A stretch of 64,000 nucleotides of DNA from positions 1 through 64,000 of the forward strand of contig NBMI01000001.1 of NCBI GenBank assembly GCA_002085445.1, in the 5' to 3' direction. This DNA is from Candidatus Parabeggiatoa sp. nov. 2. GTDB lineage: Bacteria; Pseudomonadota; Gammaproteobacteria; Beggiatoales; Beggiatoaceae. Below the pieces are notes generated by a model. It saw only the letters and a program-made list of their open reading frames with translations, made no database searches and was not told the DNA's origin. Positions 28,224 to 38,494 of the stretch are shown here, one piece after another. The position numbers and the translations under genes were made by a program. Position 1 is the first letter of the stretch, and every line of letters starts with the position of its first letter.

Positions 28224-30209
28224 CTAAAGTTTGGACTCCTGTTTTACTCGTTCTTTCATTTCGGCTAATTCTTCTGCATAGCTGCCCGATAGTATCGGAA
28301 AGCGACACCATGTTTTTGGATCAAGGCTTTCATCGTCTAAATGAAAACTGGGCGCAAAACGTTCTCGTTTCCACTGGTGACGTGTCCAGAGGTTAAAAAA
28401 GCGTTCAATCCATATTAGTAATTGTTCTTCATTATATTCGCGGAATTTAATGCGCAGCAAACAAAATATTTCGTAAGGCGTTTGGCGATCACGAATGGCT
28501 GCTTTTTCAATCACATTGAGCAAGGAATAGGGCATTAAATCGGCTTCATCCGTTTGCTGCATTTCCTTGGGGCGTAATTCGGCGGTGGGGGTTTGTTGAT
28601 TGACCAGTGCGAGGGCGGGAATCGGTGCTAATTGCACGGGGCCTTCATGTTCTAACCAATTGAGCCATTGTCGTAAAAAGTCCTTGTCTATGCCAGCTAG
28701 GGGACTTAAGCCTCCACTGGTGTCGCCATCCATCGTGGCGTAACCTTGTGCCGCTTCGGAACGGTTACTGGTTGCCAATAATAACGCGTTGCGGAGATTG
28801 GCGAGCAACCAGACGCTAGGGGAGCGTGCCCGGGCTTGAATGTTTTGTAGGGCAATATCATGTTCTTCCCAATTGAGTTTTTGCTTGATGGCATAAGAGA
28901 CTAAATCAATATAGCCTTTAACTAGCTTGTTAATGTTGAGTTCTAAGTAATCAGCGCCAAGGTTGTGTGCTAAGGTGGCCGCTGCACGTTGGGTGGTTTT
29001 GCTTGAATTTTCAGTGGCTTGATAAACGCAGAGCAGTAATTTTTGTACGATGTCGGTGATAGTCGTGGTGCTGGAGAGGAATTGGAAGTTGATTTTGGCA
29101 CAAAAGCCTTCAAGGCCGAGTTCGGCGACGCCTAATTCAACCATTAAGCGGACTAAACAGGCCGTCGCGGAAGAATCAGCACCGCCACTTAAGGAGACGA
29201 CAAAACCTTGAGAGTGGCTTTTGCGGAGATAGTCAAATAAACCAAGGCTGACGGCGCGTGTAAATTCTTCTTCTTTGATTGTCGGGCTCTGATCCCATAG
29301 TTGCTGAGTAACGGTGTTTCTGCTCGGTGGTGTGTACGGGTAGTCAAAGGGAATATAAATACGGCTTTCTAACTTAGGTTGCCAATCACTGGTACGTGCT
29401 TGTGCCATGCGCGTTAAATCAACATCAACTAAAGCACTCACCCGTTGAGAGTTTGCAAAACTAAAGCGTTTGCAAGTCGCTAAGAGTTGTCCGCCAGTCG
29501 CTATCATCGCGTCACCGTCATAAATGGCTCGCCCAGCTTCGTTGCCAAGTAAATTGGTGTAAACATAACTGACGCTGAATGCGCGTGAACCTTCTAGCAC
29601 AAAACGTTCACGGACTCTATGTTTGTCAAAGGCAAAATGGCTGGCGCTGGGGTTAAGAATAATATCGACGCCTTTTTCAGCGAGTTTGATGCCGGGGCGA
29701 TTAGCTACCCAGGCTTCTTCACAGATTTCAAAGCCGATACGCACTCCGCCACAGTTAAAGTAAATATCACCTATCGGATAGCGTTGCCCATTGATGTCGA
29801 TTTCGGCATAGACTTCTTGAGGCCATTTGTGGAACCAGCGTGGTTCGTAGTGGATGCCATCACTTGGTAAAAATCGTTTGGCAACAAATCCAGCAATTTT
29901 GCCGTTAGCGAGTAGACAGACGGTGTTGTAGATGCGGTTTTGATATAACAGCGGTAAGCCTACCGCGACGAGAATATTTTTGGTTTGTTTTGTTATTTCA
30001 TGCAAGGATCGCCGCGATTGTGCTAACGTGCCGGGCGCTAAAAATGCGTCTTCGCAGCCGTAACCGCTGATACAGAGTTCTGGTAAGCATAAAATGCATA
30101 CTTTGTCGGCACGGGCGGCTTTGATAGCAGCAATAATATTTATTTGGTTGCCTTTCCAGTCTAGGGGGGTTTGATTGAGGGCCGCTGCGCCTACTTTAAT
30201 GTATTTCAT
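28224..30209 (-). CDS. nadE: Glutamine-dependent NAD+ synthetase
   Basis: 661 residues from ATG 30209, which has GGAAG 8 bases upstream; a longer frame to 30278 only adds GTTGCTTTAGCAAC repeat. N-terminal nitrilase-type glutaminase with Glu44, Lys111 and nucleophile Cys163 (FEICEEAW), then a synthetase with the P-loop SLSGGADSSA near 339-348. It makes NAD+ from nicotinate adenine dinucleotide, the step after the product of the neighbouring pncB. The last residues ESKL and the TAG stop lie in a CCAAACTTTAGTTTGG palindrome, so the native C-terminal end may be altered. Confidence 0.95.
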   Translation of the reverse strand: MKYIKVGAAALNQTPLDWKGNQINIIAAIKAARADKVCILCLPELCISGYGCEDAFLAPGTLAQSRRSLHEITKQTKNILVAVGLPLLYQNRIYNTVCLLANGKIAGFVAKRFLPSDGIHYEPRWFHKWPQEVYAEIDINGQRYPIGDIYFNCGGVRIGFEICEEAWVANRPGIKLAEKGVDIILNPSASHFAFDKHRVRERFVLEGSRAFSVSYVYTNLLGNEAGRAIYDGDAMIATGGQLLATCKRFSFANSQRVSALVDVDLTRMAQARTSDWQPKLESRIYIPFDYPYTPPSRNTVTQQLWDQSPTIKEEEFTRAVSLGLFDYLRKSHSQGFVVSLSGGADSSATACLVRLMVELGVAELGLEGFCAKINFQFLSSTTTITDIVQKLLLCVYQATENSSKTTQRAAATLAHNLGADYLELNINKLVKGYIDLVSYAIKQKLNWEEHDIALQNIQARARSPSVWLLANLRNALLLATSNRSEAAQGYATMDGDTSGGLSPLAGIDKDFLRQWLNWLEHEGPVQLAPIPALALVNQQTPTAELRPKEMQQTDEADLMPYSLLNVIEKAAIRDRQTPYEIFCLLRIKFREYNEEQLLIWIERFFNLWTRHQWKRERFAPSFHLDDESLDPKTWCRFPILSGSYAEELAEMKERVKQESKL

Positions 30210-30682
30210 TTGTGTCTTCCGGCAGTTAGTTAGTAGTAGTTGCTTTAGCAACTCTGTTAGTAGTCGTTGCTTTAGCAACTCAGTTAGTTAGTAGTCGTTG
30301 CTTTAGCAACTCAGTTCAAAACAGCCAACAGCATCAGCCGTTGCCTGAAAGCGAAAGTCCCCTAAAGGGGACTAAATAATTGTCTGAAAATCTATAGTTG
30401 CTTTAGCAACTTAGTTAGTAGTCGTTGCTTTAGCAACTCCTCAGTTAGTGGTAGTTGCTTTAGCAACTAACTGTTAGTAGTCGTTGCTTTAGCAACTCAG
30501 TTGGTTAGTAGTGGTTGCTTTAGCAACTCCTCAGTTAGTAGTAGTTGCTTTAGCAACTCAGTTAGTAGTCGTTGCTTTAGCAACTTTGAGAAAAAGGCGA
30601 TAAATCGCCTACTACAAACTACAAACTATATACTATAGACTTTTTAGAAAAAGGCGATAAATCGCCTACTACAAACTACATA
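30210..30682. repeat. Tandem AGTTGCTTTAGCAACT array between pncB and nadE
   Basis: About a dozen units of 25-35 bp, each with GTTGCTTTAGCAAC and TTAGTAGT, from 30225 to 30590. One AGTCCCCTTTAGGGGACT near 30355 and two GGCGATAAATCGCC near 30595-30665. No gene. Confidence 0.9.
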
Positions 30683-32161
30683 CTACAAACTTTTGGCTTT
30701 CTTTATAAGTTTTTGTTTCAGCGTATAGAGATTCATTTCTAAATTGACGGGGTAAACCTCAGCCTTTTTCAAGCGTTTGATTGGTTCTGGGCAATGGACA
30801 AGTTGTTCTTGTACTCGTTGACGAATTTGTTGCAACGAGGGTGAGTCTAACACGGCTTGCCCTTTGCGTAGCACGGGAATGAGTAATTCTTGATGAGGCG
30901 TGTCTGCGGGCAAGGTGGTGTGTTCTTCGTCAATGGAGTGGGCCGCTGGATTGACCAGATTCGGTGCGCCAACGGGCGTATCTAATTGATTGTAAATCAT
31001 GTCGCCGATAAATTGGCCTTGGGCATCACTAAAGCGGCGCACTTGTAAGAGGCCCGGATTGGATATCTTAATAGGTTCTTCTGATAATTTGAGCCGATAT
31101 TGCCATTCGTCGCCCGGTTCACGAATCGCCGTGAGTTTGTACACGCCTCCTAAGGCAGGTTGTTCATAACTGGTGACTAATTTGGTGCCAACGCCCCACA
31201 GATCAATTTTGGCATCGGCCGCTTTGAGATCGGCTATTAGGTGTTCATCTAAGTCGTTGCTGGCGACAATTCGCGCTTGTTCAAATCCGGCTTCATCGAG
31301 CATTTTTCGAGCTTGTTGGCTGAGGCTGACGAAATCGCCAGAGTCTAGGCGGATGCCAACTAATTGGTGGCCGTTTTCACGTAGCCATTGTCCCATTGCG
31401 ATGGCCTTTTTTATGCCCTTGATGGTGTCAAAGGTGTCTACTAAAAATATACCGTTATTTGGCATAGTTTTTGCATATGCACTAAAGGCTTCGTCTTCGC
31501 TGGCAAAGGACATTATCCAACTATGGGCATGAGTGCCTTTGACGGGAATGCCGTAGAGTTTGCCCGCCAGCACATTTGAGGTTGCCGCGCAGCCGCCAAT
31601 ATAGGCGGCTCGACTGGCTGCCAAGGCACCGTCTATGCCTTGTGCCCGCCGCAAGCCAAATTCTAACACCGGTTCGCCCCGTGTCGCTTGGCAGACTCGT
31701 GCGGCCTTTGTTGCGATAAGTGTTTGAAAATTAATGATATTGAGCAAGGCCGTTTCCAAGATTTGACATTGCAATAGGGAGCCTTGCACTCGCAATAGTG
31801 GCTCTGATGGAAAGACGACAGTGCCTTCTGGCATCGCATCAATATTGCAGTCAAAGCGTAATTGGCTGAGGTAATCGAGGAACGCTGGTTCAAATAACGG
31901 TTTGTCATCAATGCCGGTTAGCGTGGCGAGATAGCTCAAATCGGTTTCTGTGAAACGCAAGTCTTCGAGATAGTCAAGCACGGTGCCTAAGCCGGCGGCA
32001 ATGGTGTAGCCGCTGTGAAAGGGCGGTTTGCGAAAAAACAGCGCAAATACGGCCTCATGATTGATTTTATTAGTTTTCCAATAGCCATAAGCCATCGTTA
32101 ACTGATATAAATCAGTGAGTAAAGAAAGTGAATGTCTATATAATTGTTTAATGTGGTTCAT
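30683..32161 (-). CDS. pncB: Nicotinate phosphoribosyltransferase
   Basis: 492 residues. [15 protein letters not shown] at the N-terminus, then [35 protein letters not shown] and [13 protein letters not shown] are standard for the family. It converts nicotinate and PRPP to nicotinate mononucleotide for NAD salvage. nadE lies downstream on the same strand, giving two NAD-salvage steps in one transcription direction, with a repeat array between them. The start ATG 32161 has no obvious Shine-Dalgarno. Confidence 0.95.
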   Translation of the reverse strand: MNHIKQLYRHSLSLLTDLYQLTMAYGYWKTNKINHEAVFALFFRKPPFHSGYTIAAGLGTVLDYLEDLRFTETDLSYLATLTGIDDKPLFEPAFLDYLSQLRFDCNIDAMPEGTVVFPSEPLLRVQGSLLQCQILETALLNIINFQTLIATKAARVCQATRGEPVLEFGLRRAQGIDGALAASRAAYIGGCAATSNVLAGKLYGIPVKGTHAHSWIMSFASEDEAFSAYAKTMPNNGIFLVDTFDTIKGIKKAIAMGQWLRENGHQLVGIRLDSGDFVSLSQQARKMLDEAGFEQARIVASNDLDEHLIADLKAADAKIDLWGVGTKLVTSYEQPALGGVYKLTAIREPGDEWQYRLKLSEEPIKISNPGLLQVRRFSDAQGQFIGDMIYNQLDTPVGAPNLVNPAAHSIDEEHTTLPADTPHQELLIPVLRKGQAVLDSPSLQQIRQRVQEQLVHCPEPIKRLKKAEVYPVNLEMNLYTLKQKLIKKAKSL

Positions 32162-32321
32162 AATTTAATTTATCTGCTGTTGGCTATTAGAATAAACTAA
32201 TATCCTTAAAGAAAAATTACCTCTTTAAATCAAACAATGTATCCCAATTTAATCAATAATAATTATTATCACCTGAGCAACTCGCAAAACTCAACGCTTA
32301 TTGGCTAACCGAGGCATTTTT

Positions 32322-32651
32322 ATGTTTGTGAAAAATATAGATTCTAATGAATTAGCGCAATGGTTGAAAACAGAAACCCCACCGCTTTTGATTGATGTGC
32401 GTACTCCACAAGAAATGGCGCAAGCGTCTATTCCTAACGGTAAACCTTTGCCGCTCAGTACTTTACCGGTTCGTATGCAGGAAGTGCCCACAGATGAGCA
32501 AGTGGTGTTTTATTGCCGCACCGGGGCACGTTCCGCCCAAGCGTGCATGTTTCTGGCGCAGCAAGGTTATGATAATGTTTATAACTTATACGGTGGTATT
32601 GTCAGTTGGGCGCGTAATGGGTTGCCAATAGCGCCAATGGTGCCAGCTTAA
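32322..32651 (+). CDS. Single-domain rhodanese
   Basis: 109 residues from ATG 32322, with GAGG 9 bases upstream; an ATG seven codons earlier is less likely. Single rhodanese domain: LIDVRTPQEMAQASIPN and active-site loop CRTGARS with the catalytic cysteine at 65. No signal peptide, so cytoplasmic, unlike the two lipoprotein rhodaneses at 8745 and 9474. Short spacing between cysteine and end fits the GlpE/PspE-like class. Likely carrier of sulfane sulfur; acceptor unknown. Confidence 0.9.
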   Translation: MFVKNIDSNELAQWLKTETPPLLIDVRTPQEMAQASIPNGKPLPLSTLPVRMQEVPTDEQVVFYCRTGARSAQACMFLAQQGYDNVYNLYGGIVSWARNGLPIAPMVPA

Positions 32652-33236
32652 GGAAAATGGGCAGTATCGTACTGAATCAAACATTATCCCGAATCCTACC
32701 GCCCGCTTGCCCACCATCTGAATCAAACATTATCCCGAATCCTACCGCCCGCTTGCCCACCATCCATATCTGATATAACAACAACTACAAGGATTGTATA
32801 TAATAAGGGATTTTAGAAACGAGCTTCAAATCACGTCAGTCAACTTTGAATAAGCATTTGCTGATTGAATCGCTAATTAACGGCGATTTTATTTCAGGCA
32901 CGTTCGCTTAATTAAATCGAAATAGTACACTTTCGATAAATCCGCTTTGAAATCCTTTCATAAGCATACAATCCTTGTAGTTATATAATAAGGGATTTTA
33001 GAAACGAGCATCAAATCACCAAGCGAAAAAATCCTTTATTATATACAATCCTTGTAGTTATAGAGCATTTGCTGATTGAATCGCTAATTAACTTGGATTT
33101 TATTTCATGCACGTTCGCTTAATTAAATCGAAATCGCACACTTTCGATAAATCCGCTTTGAAATCCTTTATTATATACAATCCTTGTAGTTATACTACAA
33201 TCCTTGTAGTTATACTACAATCCGTTGTACTAAGGC
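32652..33236. repeat. Repeat block after the rhodanese gene
   Basis: Two adjacent copies (32675 and 32721) of a unit with GAATCAAACATTATCCCG and CCGCTTGCCCACCAT; two copies (about 32860 and 33065) of a roughly 125-bp unit with GCATTTGCTGATTGAATCG, GCACGTTCGCTTAATTAAA and ACTTTCGATAAATCC; and several ACAATCCTTGTAGTTAT words, three in a row at 33178-33215. No gene. Confidence 0.8.
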
Positions 33237-34238
33237 TTATTCGATACTCAGCACAATTTTCCCCGTCGTCTGCCCCGTCTCTATTAATCGGTGCGCTTCT
33301 GCCACCTGTGCCAACGGCAATACTTGGCTGACTTTCACTTGCAATTTACCCTCACCAATCAAACGGCTGGCTTCTTCCACCATTTTCCGTTGTGCGATTC
33401 GCGCCTCATGTATTCCTTGGAGCATGGGCGTGAGCATGAGTTCATAAATCAAGTTCAGATTGCGGAACTTTGCCGTCTTGATGGCGTTGCTATCACACGG
33501 GGGTTCCAGTATGGTGACGACTTTGCCATAAATTTTAGTAGCGGAAATAGAACGGCAAAATATGTTACCACCCACTGTATCAAAAACGACATCAGCGCCG
33601 GCACCTTTTGTCCAATCAAGCGTTGCTTGGACAAAATCGGTTTGGGTGTAATCAATACAATAGTCTGCGCCCAGCGATTGGGCAAACTCGGCTTTTTCTT
33701 TGCTCACCGTTGTGGCAATACGCGCTCCCAAGCTTTTTGCCAATTGTATCGCCAAGTGCCCGACGCCACCGGCGCCGGCATGAATTAAAACGGTTTGGTT
33801 GGCTTGCAAATTAGCGCGATCAACCAGTGATTCCCAAGCGGTAATCCATGCTAATGGTAAGGCAGCGGCTTCTGCCATTGACAGACTTTTGGGTTTAAGG
33901 GCAGCGTAGTCTTGGTGAATGGTGGTGTATTCGGCATAATTGCCTTGTTCTTGTGTACCAATCCCGCCGTTAAAAAAGTAGACTTCATCACCGACTTTAA
34001 AACGAGTTACCGCATCGCCCACCGCATCAACAACACCGGCGCCGTCACAGCCAAGGATTTTGGGTAAGTTATCGGGAGCAATTCCGCCTCGCTCTCGCAT
34101 TTTGGCATCGACGGGATTGATGCCGGCGGCGTGTAGACGCACACGGATAAATTCGGGATTAGATAACTCGGGGATATCCACTTCGGTTATTTTTAGGACT
34201 TCGGTGTCGCCAGCGGCGGTTAATAAAACGGCTTTCAT
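33237..34238 (-). CDS. Zinc-independent quinone oxidoreductase-like medium-chain dehydrogenase
   Basis: 333 residues. AGGAGG lies 8 bases before ATG 34238, which sets the start; the frame continues upstream only through repeat DNA. GroES-like N-domain with AAGINPVDAKMR, GYAEYT-like loop, NADPH-binding AGAGGVGHLAIQLAK at 154-168, and FDTVGG. It lacks the cysteine cluster of zinc alcohol dehydrogenases, which points to the QOR branch that reduces quinones or enones with NADPH. Substrate unknown. It stands alone between repeat blocks. Confidence 0.88.
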   Translation of the reverse strand: MKAVLLTAAGDTEVLKITEVDIPELSNPEFIRVRLHAAGINPVDAKMRERGGIAPDNLPKILGCDGAGVVDAVGDAVTRFKVGDEVYFFNGGIGTQEQGNYAEYTTIHQDYAALKPKSLSMAEAAALPLAWITAWESLVDRANLQANQTVLIHAGAGGVGHLAIQLAKSLGARIATTVSKEKAEFAQSLGADYCIDYTQTDFVQATLDWTKGAGADVVFDTVGGNIFCRSISATKIYGKVVTILEPPCDSNAIKTAKFRNLNLIYELMLTPMLQGIHEARIAQRKMVEEASRLIGEGKLQVKVSQVLPLAQVAEAHRLIETGQTTGKIVLSIE

Positions 34239-34554
34239 TAATAATCCTCCTGATGAGTGTTGAGTATATTTATAGCATTTTGCGTAAACAACATCACTCG
34301 TAGGGGCAAACCTACGTGTTTGCCCTTTTTTGTATTTAACCAAAGCGAAAAATGCTCTGTAGGGTGGGTAAGTGGGCGGCATGATCTCAAATGGTACCCC
34401 GATCTTATCGTCCGCTTGCCCACCATGAGTCTTTGTTTTGCTACGCGCTACGATTCACATTCAACCCCTACGGGGTTGGGGGCCCTAAATAATAATTAAT
34501 CATTAATCATTAATCATTAATTATTATTTCCCCCTTCGGGGTTGGCGCTTTACT
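34239..34554. repeat. Repeat block with heptamers
   Basis: TCGTAGGGGCAAACCTACG palindromic segment, CCGCTTGCCCACC unit, TCAACCCCTACGGGGTTGG near 34460, TTAATCA heptamers near 34490-34525 and CCCCTTCGGGG near 34530. No gene. Confidence 0.75.
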
Positions 34555-35451
34555 TTACCTTTTCGGTTGGGAACGATAGCTTATTTCTAACGGTTTTTTA
34601 GCACGGAATGTGCCACCCACGGTGTGATCGGAGGTGCGGTAGTTGGTTAAACCAACATGTTCGCATTCAATAAATCCAACTGAATCCATGAGCTCTAAGA
34701 CTTTTGAAATCGGCACGGCACCGGCGACACAATCACACCAACTGCCTTCTGAAGCTTCCGACGATGCGCTACCTTTGCGAACCATATCGACTAAGTAAAA
34801 TCGACCGCCTGGTTTTAAACAATTAAACGCTTGAAGAAAAGCACATTTCTTGCGAGGCGACAAATTAAAAGTCCCATTTGAAATCACCACATCAGCAACA
34901 CTTGTGGGTATTGCTTTATGATTGGCAGTATCAAAGGGGGCTTGAATGAGTTCAATTGAGTTAAAGCCACACAACTGTGCATTTTCTTTGGCCTTTTTGA
35001 GCATGGCGGCAGTCATATCAACCCCAATGACTTTACCCGTTTCACCGACTAAACTAGCCGCGACACAAATATCCGCACCGGCACCACAGCCTAAATCAAT
35101 AACCACTTCTCCTTCAGAAACAGGCCCAACAGAAAAGGAGTTTCCACACATACAAGAAGACTCCCAGACACGATCAGGCAGTTGAGAAACCTCATATCCC
35201 ATATGATGGGCGTTTTCTTTGCCATAAGGCAGTGACATCGTTGTACCAAAGCCCACCGAGGGATTTTCGGCCAGTCGAGTGTATTGCCGGAGAATCTCTT
35301 TGAAAGAACGGGAAATCCCTAAGGTTAGTTTAATCTTCTTCCACAAGTTTTTACTTTGAACAAACTCATGGTAATCAATCACGCCATTGCCATCAAGATC
35401 AGCCTCTCGAATCAGCTCGTCGATTTCTTGATCACTCAAGTTGATTTTCAA
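34555..35451 (-). CDS. EF-hand fused to an ArsM-like SAM methyltransferase, 5' end doubtful
   Basis: A frame from TTG 35451 gives 298 residues. Residues 7-32 are a calmodulin-type EF-hand with a canonical loop: D18, D20, N22, G23, I25 and E29. Then a class I methyltransferase: LGCGAGADICVAA, GKVIGVDMTAAML, a late CLKPGGRFYLVD and cysteines in SSCMCGNSF and GSWCDCVAGAV, similar in layout to arsenite methyltransferase ArsM. Upstream of TTG the frame stays open through KKLRYLLDVLK, which fits the helix before a calmodulin EF-hand, then runs into a CGCGTATCCGTTGTACT repeat with no ATG or GTG. The true start, and perhaps a first EF-hand, seems to have been lost. Calcium control of methylation is speculative. 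Confidence 0.7.
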   Translation of the reverse strand: MKINLSDQEIDELIREADLDGNGVIDYHEFVQSKNLWKKIKLTLGISRSFKEILRQYTRLAENPSVGFGTTMSLPYGKENAHHMGYEVSQLPDRVWESSCMCGNSFSVGPVSEGEVVIDLGCGAGADICVAASLVGETGKVIGVDMTAAMLKKAKENAQLCGFNSIELIQAPFDTANHKAIPTSVADVVISNGTFNLSPRKKCAFLQAFNCLKPGGRFYLVDMVRKGSASSEASEGSWCDCVAGAVPISKVLELMDSVGFIECEHVGLTNYRTSDHTVGGTFRAKKPLEISYRSQPKR

Positions 35452-35489
35452 GACATCTAGCAGGTAGCGGAGTTTTTTAGAAAAATCCC

Positions 35490-35879
35490 TTATCCGTTTA
35501 TTTCGCGTATCCGTTGTACTAGAGGCTGGTATTCAAAAATTAGTAATGACCCTTTTTTTGGGAATGCGCCCGGTCTTAAAGACATCTTATTTTTTATATT
35601 TACAGAATAAAATGGCGATGTCAATCGCTCAAGAGCAACTGGAACAATTTTTGTGACAGAGTTTGTAGTAGGCGATTCATTCCTTGCCCACCGCTCAGTG
35701 GCTAAAGCCACTACTACAAACGGTTCAGTGGCTAAAGCCACTACTACAAACGGCTCAGTGGCTAAAGCCTCTACTACAAACGGCCCTGAGCGAAAAACGC
35801 TTGACGGTTATTGCAATTAATTCTCAGGTTTCATAAAATACTCGCTCCTTTTGTCATAGCCTTTGTTGGAGAATATCGA
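35490..35879. repeat. Repeat block before the diheme cytochrome gene
   Basis: CGCGTATCCGTTGTACT near 35503, then three CAGTGGCTAAAGCCACTACT units at 35695-35775 and a GTAGGCGATTCATTCC segment. Palindrome core AGTGGCTAAAGCCACT. No gene is seen; the last 60 bases should hold the promoter of the cytochrome gene. Confidence 0.75.
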
Positions 35880-36794
35880 ATGAAAACAGCTAAGTTATTG
35901 AACGTAAAAACTTTTTTTGCGGTATTGGCCGCGGTTTCAACGGTTTCAAATGGGGTGAGTGCTGGTGATGTTGATTTGTCGGCCGCTATTGTCGCTCCCA
36001 CTGGTGAAACCACGATTAGGCTCTATGAGGTGAAATATGCGCCGACACCGGATTTCTTGTATATCGTCGATTTTTTCCTTGATGAGGAAACTCTACGCTT
36101 TGAGCTCAACGGGGTGACGGCGGTTGAACCGAGCAACTATGAGGGAGCCGATGTGGTACGTGGTGGCCTTTTGTATGATAACTGGTGGAAAATCAACGGT
36201 GAATCAGAGCCGAGCGAGAACTACGCGAGGTATCCTGACACCAGTAGCCAGTCTGGCTCTGGCACTTGGCGCTGCAAAGAGTGTCATGGCTGGGATTACA
36301 AAGGCAACGAGGGGGCTTATGAGATTGGTAGTAGTCACTATACGGATATTGAAGGACTTTATCAAGTCAAAAACCGGCCGATGGCCTATATTTATGGGGC
36401 CATTGTTGATCACAATATCCCATCGCTGTCCGAACCGGATATTTGGGATTTGACTAAGTTCCTGAAAGAAGGCACGGTGGATATGAATAAGTACATTGTT
36501 TTTTCTGGGGCACAGAGTAAGTCTGCGACGGGTGATGCCGACAATGGACGCACTTTGTATGAAAATAGCGGTGGGTGCCTTAAGTGTCATGGCGCGGATG
36601 GTAATAAAATTGCCGCGGTGTCTGTTGGTGCGATTGCTAACAGTAATCCTTGGGAAACGCTGCATAAGATCCGCTTTGGTAATTCGGGGACTAAAATGCC
36701 TGCCATGATAAGCAAGGGTTTATCTTTTCAGGAGCAATTGGATATTTTGACTTATGCTCAAACCTTGCCTCCGATTGAAACGGAAGCTCACTAA
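35880..36794 (+). CDS. Periplasmic diheme c-type cytochrome
   Basis: 304 residues from ATG 35880, with GGAGA 7 bases upstream. Signal peptide ends near GVSA (about residue 28). A central unassigned region holds NWWKINGESEPSENYARYP. Two heme sites: CKECH at 132-136 and CLKCH at 233-237, each with later Met ligands (KNRPMAY and TKMPAM). The first domain with ECHGWDYKG resembles the thiosulfate dehydrogenase/cytochrome c class used in sulfur oxidation; the partner enzyme is not obvious. No operon partner on this strand. Heptamers TTATCAG start 7 bases after the stop. Confidence 0.8.
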   Translation: MKTAKLLNVKTFFAVLAAVSTVSNGVSAGDVDLSAAIVAPTGETTIRLYEVKYAPTPDFLYIVDFFLDEETLRFELNGVTAVEPSNYEGADVVRGGLLYDNWWKINGESEPSENYARYPDTSSQSGSGTWRCKECHGWDYKGNEGAYEIGSSHYTDIEGLYQVKNRPMAYIYGAIVDHNIPSLSEPDIWDLTKFLKEGTVDMNKYIVFSGAQSKSATGDADNGRTLYENSGGCLKCHGADGNKIAAVSVGAIANSNPWETLHKIRFGNSGTKMPAMISKGLSFQEQLDILTYAQTLPPIETEAH

Positions 36795-37183
36795 CCTGTT
36801 ATCAGTTATCAGTTATCAGTTATCAGGAGTCCAAACTTTGGCAGGAGTCCAAACTTTAGTTTGGCAGGAGCCCAAATTTTAGTTTGGCAGTGCCGGAGTC
36901 CAAACTTTAGTTTGGCAGAGTAGTGATACGCGGGTACCGGTTATTGACCTATTTTTAGCAGGTTTTTGGACGTTCTATTTTGAGGGCCATAAATTAATAA
37001 TTAACAATTAATTATTAATCATTAATTATTAGTAAGGGCCCTCTGTCGCGCTTTCTTATTTATACTTTTTGTAGGTGTTTTGTTAAGTTTGGACGACTCC
37101 CAAACTAAAGTTTGGACTCCGGAAGTTTGGACGATTGCCAAAGTTTGGACTCCTTGTCCAACGCTAAAGCTTTGGTTTCCTTG
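36795..37183. repeat. Palindrome and heptamer block
   Basis: TTATCAG heptamers 36800-36826, four CCAAACTTTAGTTTGG-type palindromes at 36830-36915, a GGGCCAT element near 36983, TTAATCA-type words near 37010 and more CCAAACTAAAGTTTGG at 37098. It is a likely transcription end for the two convergent cytochrome genes; no T-run hairpin is clear. Confidence 0.8.
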
Positions 37184-38029
37184 TCAAAAGCCACTAACGG
37201 TTGTGGTTTGAATGGCCAGGTTGGAGCGGGTGATATCGGTTTCTGTTAGCGGGTTTGTTCCTTTTTCAACCAGTAGTGCATAAAAAGTGTATGCTCCTGT
37301 TTCAATTGAAGAAGGTACTGTGTAATCCTTCAATATACTATAAGTACTGTTTACCGTTTCCAATGAGGTTTGGAATGTTTGAGGCTCAAGACTGTTGAAC
37401 AAGGGCTTGGAGGCGGTTCCCGTCATAAAGAAAAATTCTGAGTTAGGCCGGTTGGGCAAGTGAATAGCGGCCCAAAGGTCAAAACGTCCCTGACTGTAGT
37501 GGGGGAATTCTTCTATCACTAATTCCACATTAAGCGTGTCACCGGGTTTGTAGGCTTGTTGTAGGCCGACAAATTTGAGAGTTGCCAGCGTTCGGTAAGG
37601 ATTGGGTGGCATCAAGAAGGCTGGAATCGGTGCGCGTCGATAGCTCACTTCTTTGGGGCCGTAGTTGGTTTCCAGATAGTTGAGTATCTGTTCTTCGGTG
37701 TTAGGCTCGAATGCCCAAAGGCCTTGAGTGTCTTGCATCCACCGAATTAGGCCTAACCAAGTGAGTCGTGTGCCGCTTTGCCGGATAATGTTTTGGGCCG
37801 AATGGCAAGCGGTGCATTCGCTTTTTACCAGTTCATAGCCGTCGGCGATAATTAGCCCGGTTTCTGTGTCGAGTTGTTGGGCCGAAACGGTTGTCAGCAG
37901 TAATAGCGAGGCGAGTCCGATTAAAAATCTCTCCCAGCTTCCCTTTATAAACGGATATTCTGTCCGTTGAAAACGGGAAGAGGGTAGGATTATAAGGGAT
38001 TTAGTGGATAATAGGGATTTTGTGTTCAT
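37184..38029 (-). CDS. SorB-like monoheme cytochrome with a C-terminal DLW domain
   Basis: 281 residues from ATG 38029 (a TTG seven codons earlier is possible). A long N-region and hydrophobic stretch ending VSAQQ direct it to the periplasm. Heme site CTACH at 72-76 and axial Met in RWMQDTQGLW; the layout matches the small cytochrome subunit of sulfite dehydrogenase. After about residue 150 comes a beta-rich domain: PGDTLNVELV, FDLWAAIHLP, TGAYTFYALLVEKGTNPLT and RSNLAI. The same pattern occurs in the proteins at 46122, 52793 and 54916. The molybdenum subunit gene lies 465 bases upstream on the same strand. Electron acceptor for SorA is the expected role. Confidence 0.75.
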   Translation of the reverse strand: MNTKSLLSTKSLIILPSSRFQRTEYPFIKGSWERFLIGLASLLLLTTVSAQQLDTETGLIIADGYELVKSECTACHSAQNIIRQSGTRLTWLGLIRWMQDTQGLWAFEPNTEEQILNYLETNYGPKEVSYRRAPIPAFLMPPNPYRTLATLKFVGLQQAYKPGDTLNVELVIEEFPHYSQGRFDLWAAIHLPNRPNSEFFFMTGTASKPLFNSLEPQTFQTSLETVNSTYSILKDYTVPSSIETGAYTFYALLVEKGTNPLTETDITRSNLAIQTTTVSGF

Positions 38030-38494
38030 GTTATACGGAACGTACTTCAAGTAGGTGAAAATTAAAAAAGCAATTTTTCATAAAATTCATTGCAAAATTA
38101 GAGACTTATTAACTCATTTTTCATTTTTCGCAATATACTTGTCCAGATAAGTTTTGTCCATTCCTGATGAGTACAACAAATTGGGAAATAAATCGTCATG
38201 GCTAAGTTATTTCGCCACCCCCTTTTCTTAAAATCCGTTTCGGAACGCGTATCCGTTGTACTAGATGTTATAGGTATTTTCACAGTAAACGAATAAATTT
38301 TTAAAAACTTGGCTTGATTCGTTAATTTCTTAATTCAAAGTACTCTGGTTTTAGGTACAAAAGTTATCTGGATAACTATAGCGCAAAATAAGGCAGTAAT
38401 CGATCCTAAGTTATTGATTTGTCGTTCAGCAAAGTGGCTTTTATGCCGAATTTTGCGGCATTGCCATTTTTCATTTTACATTTTTCATTTTACA
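38030..38494. repeat. Repeat block between the sulfite dehydrogenase genes
   Basis: 465 bases with TTTCATTTTTC words, a CGGAACGCGTATCCGTTGTACT repeat at 38237-38262 and CATTTTTCATTTTACATT near 38465-38495. No gene. The two subunit genes are separated by more than is usual for such an operon. Confidence 0.7.
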
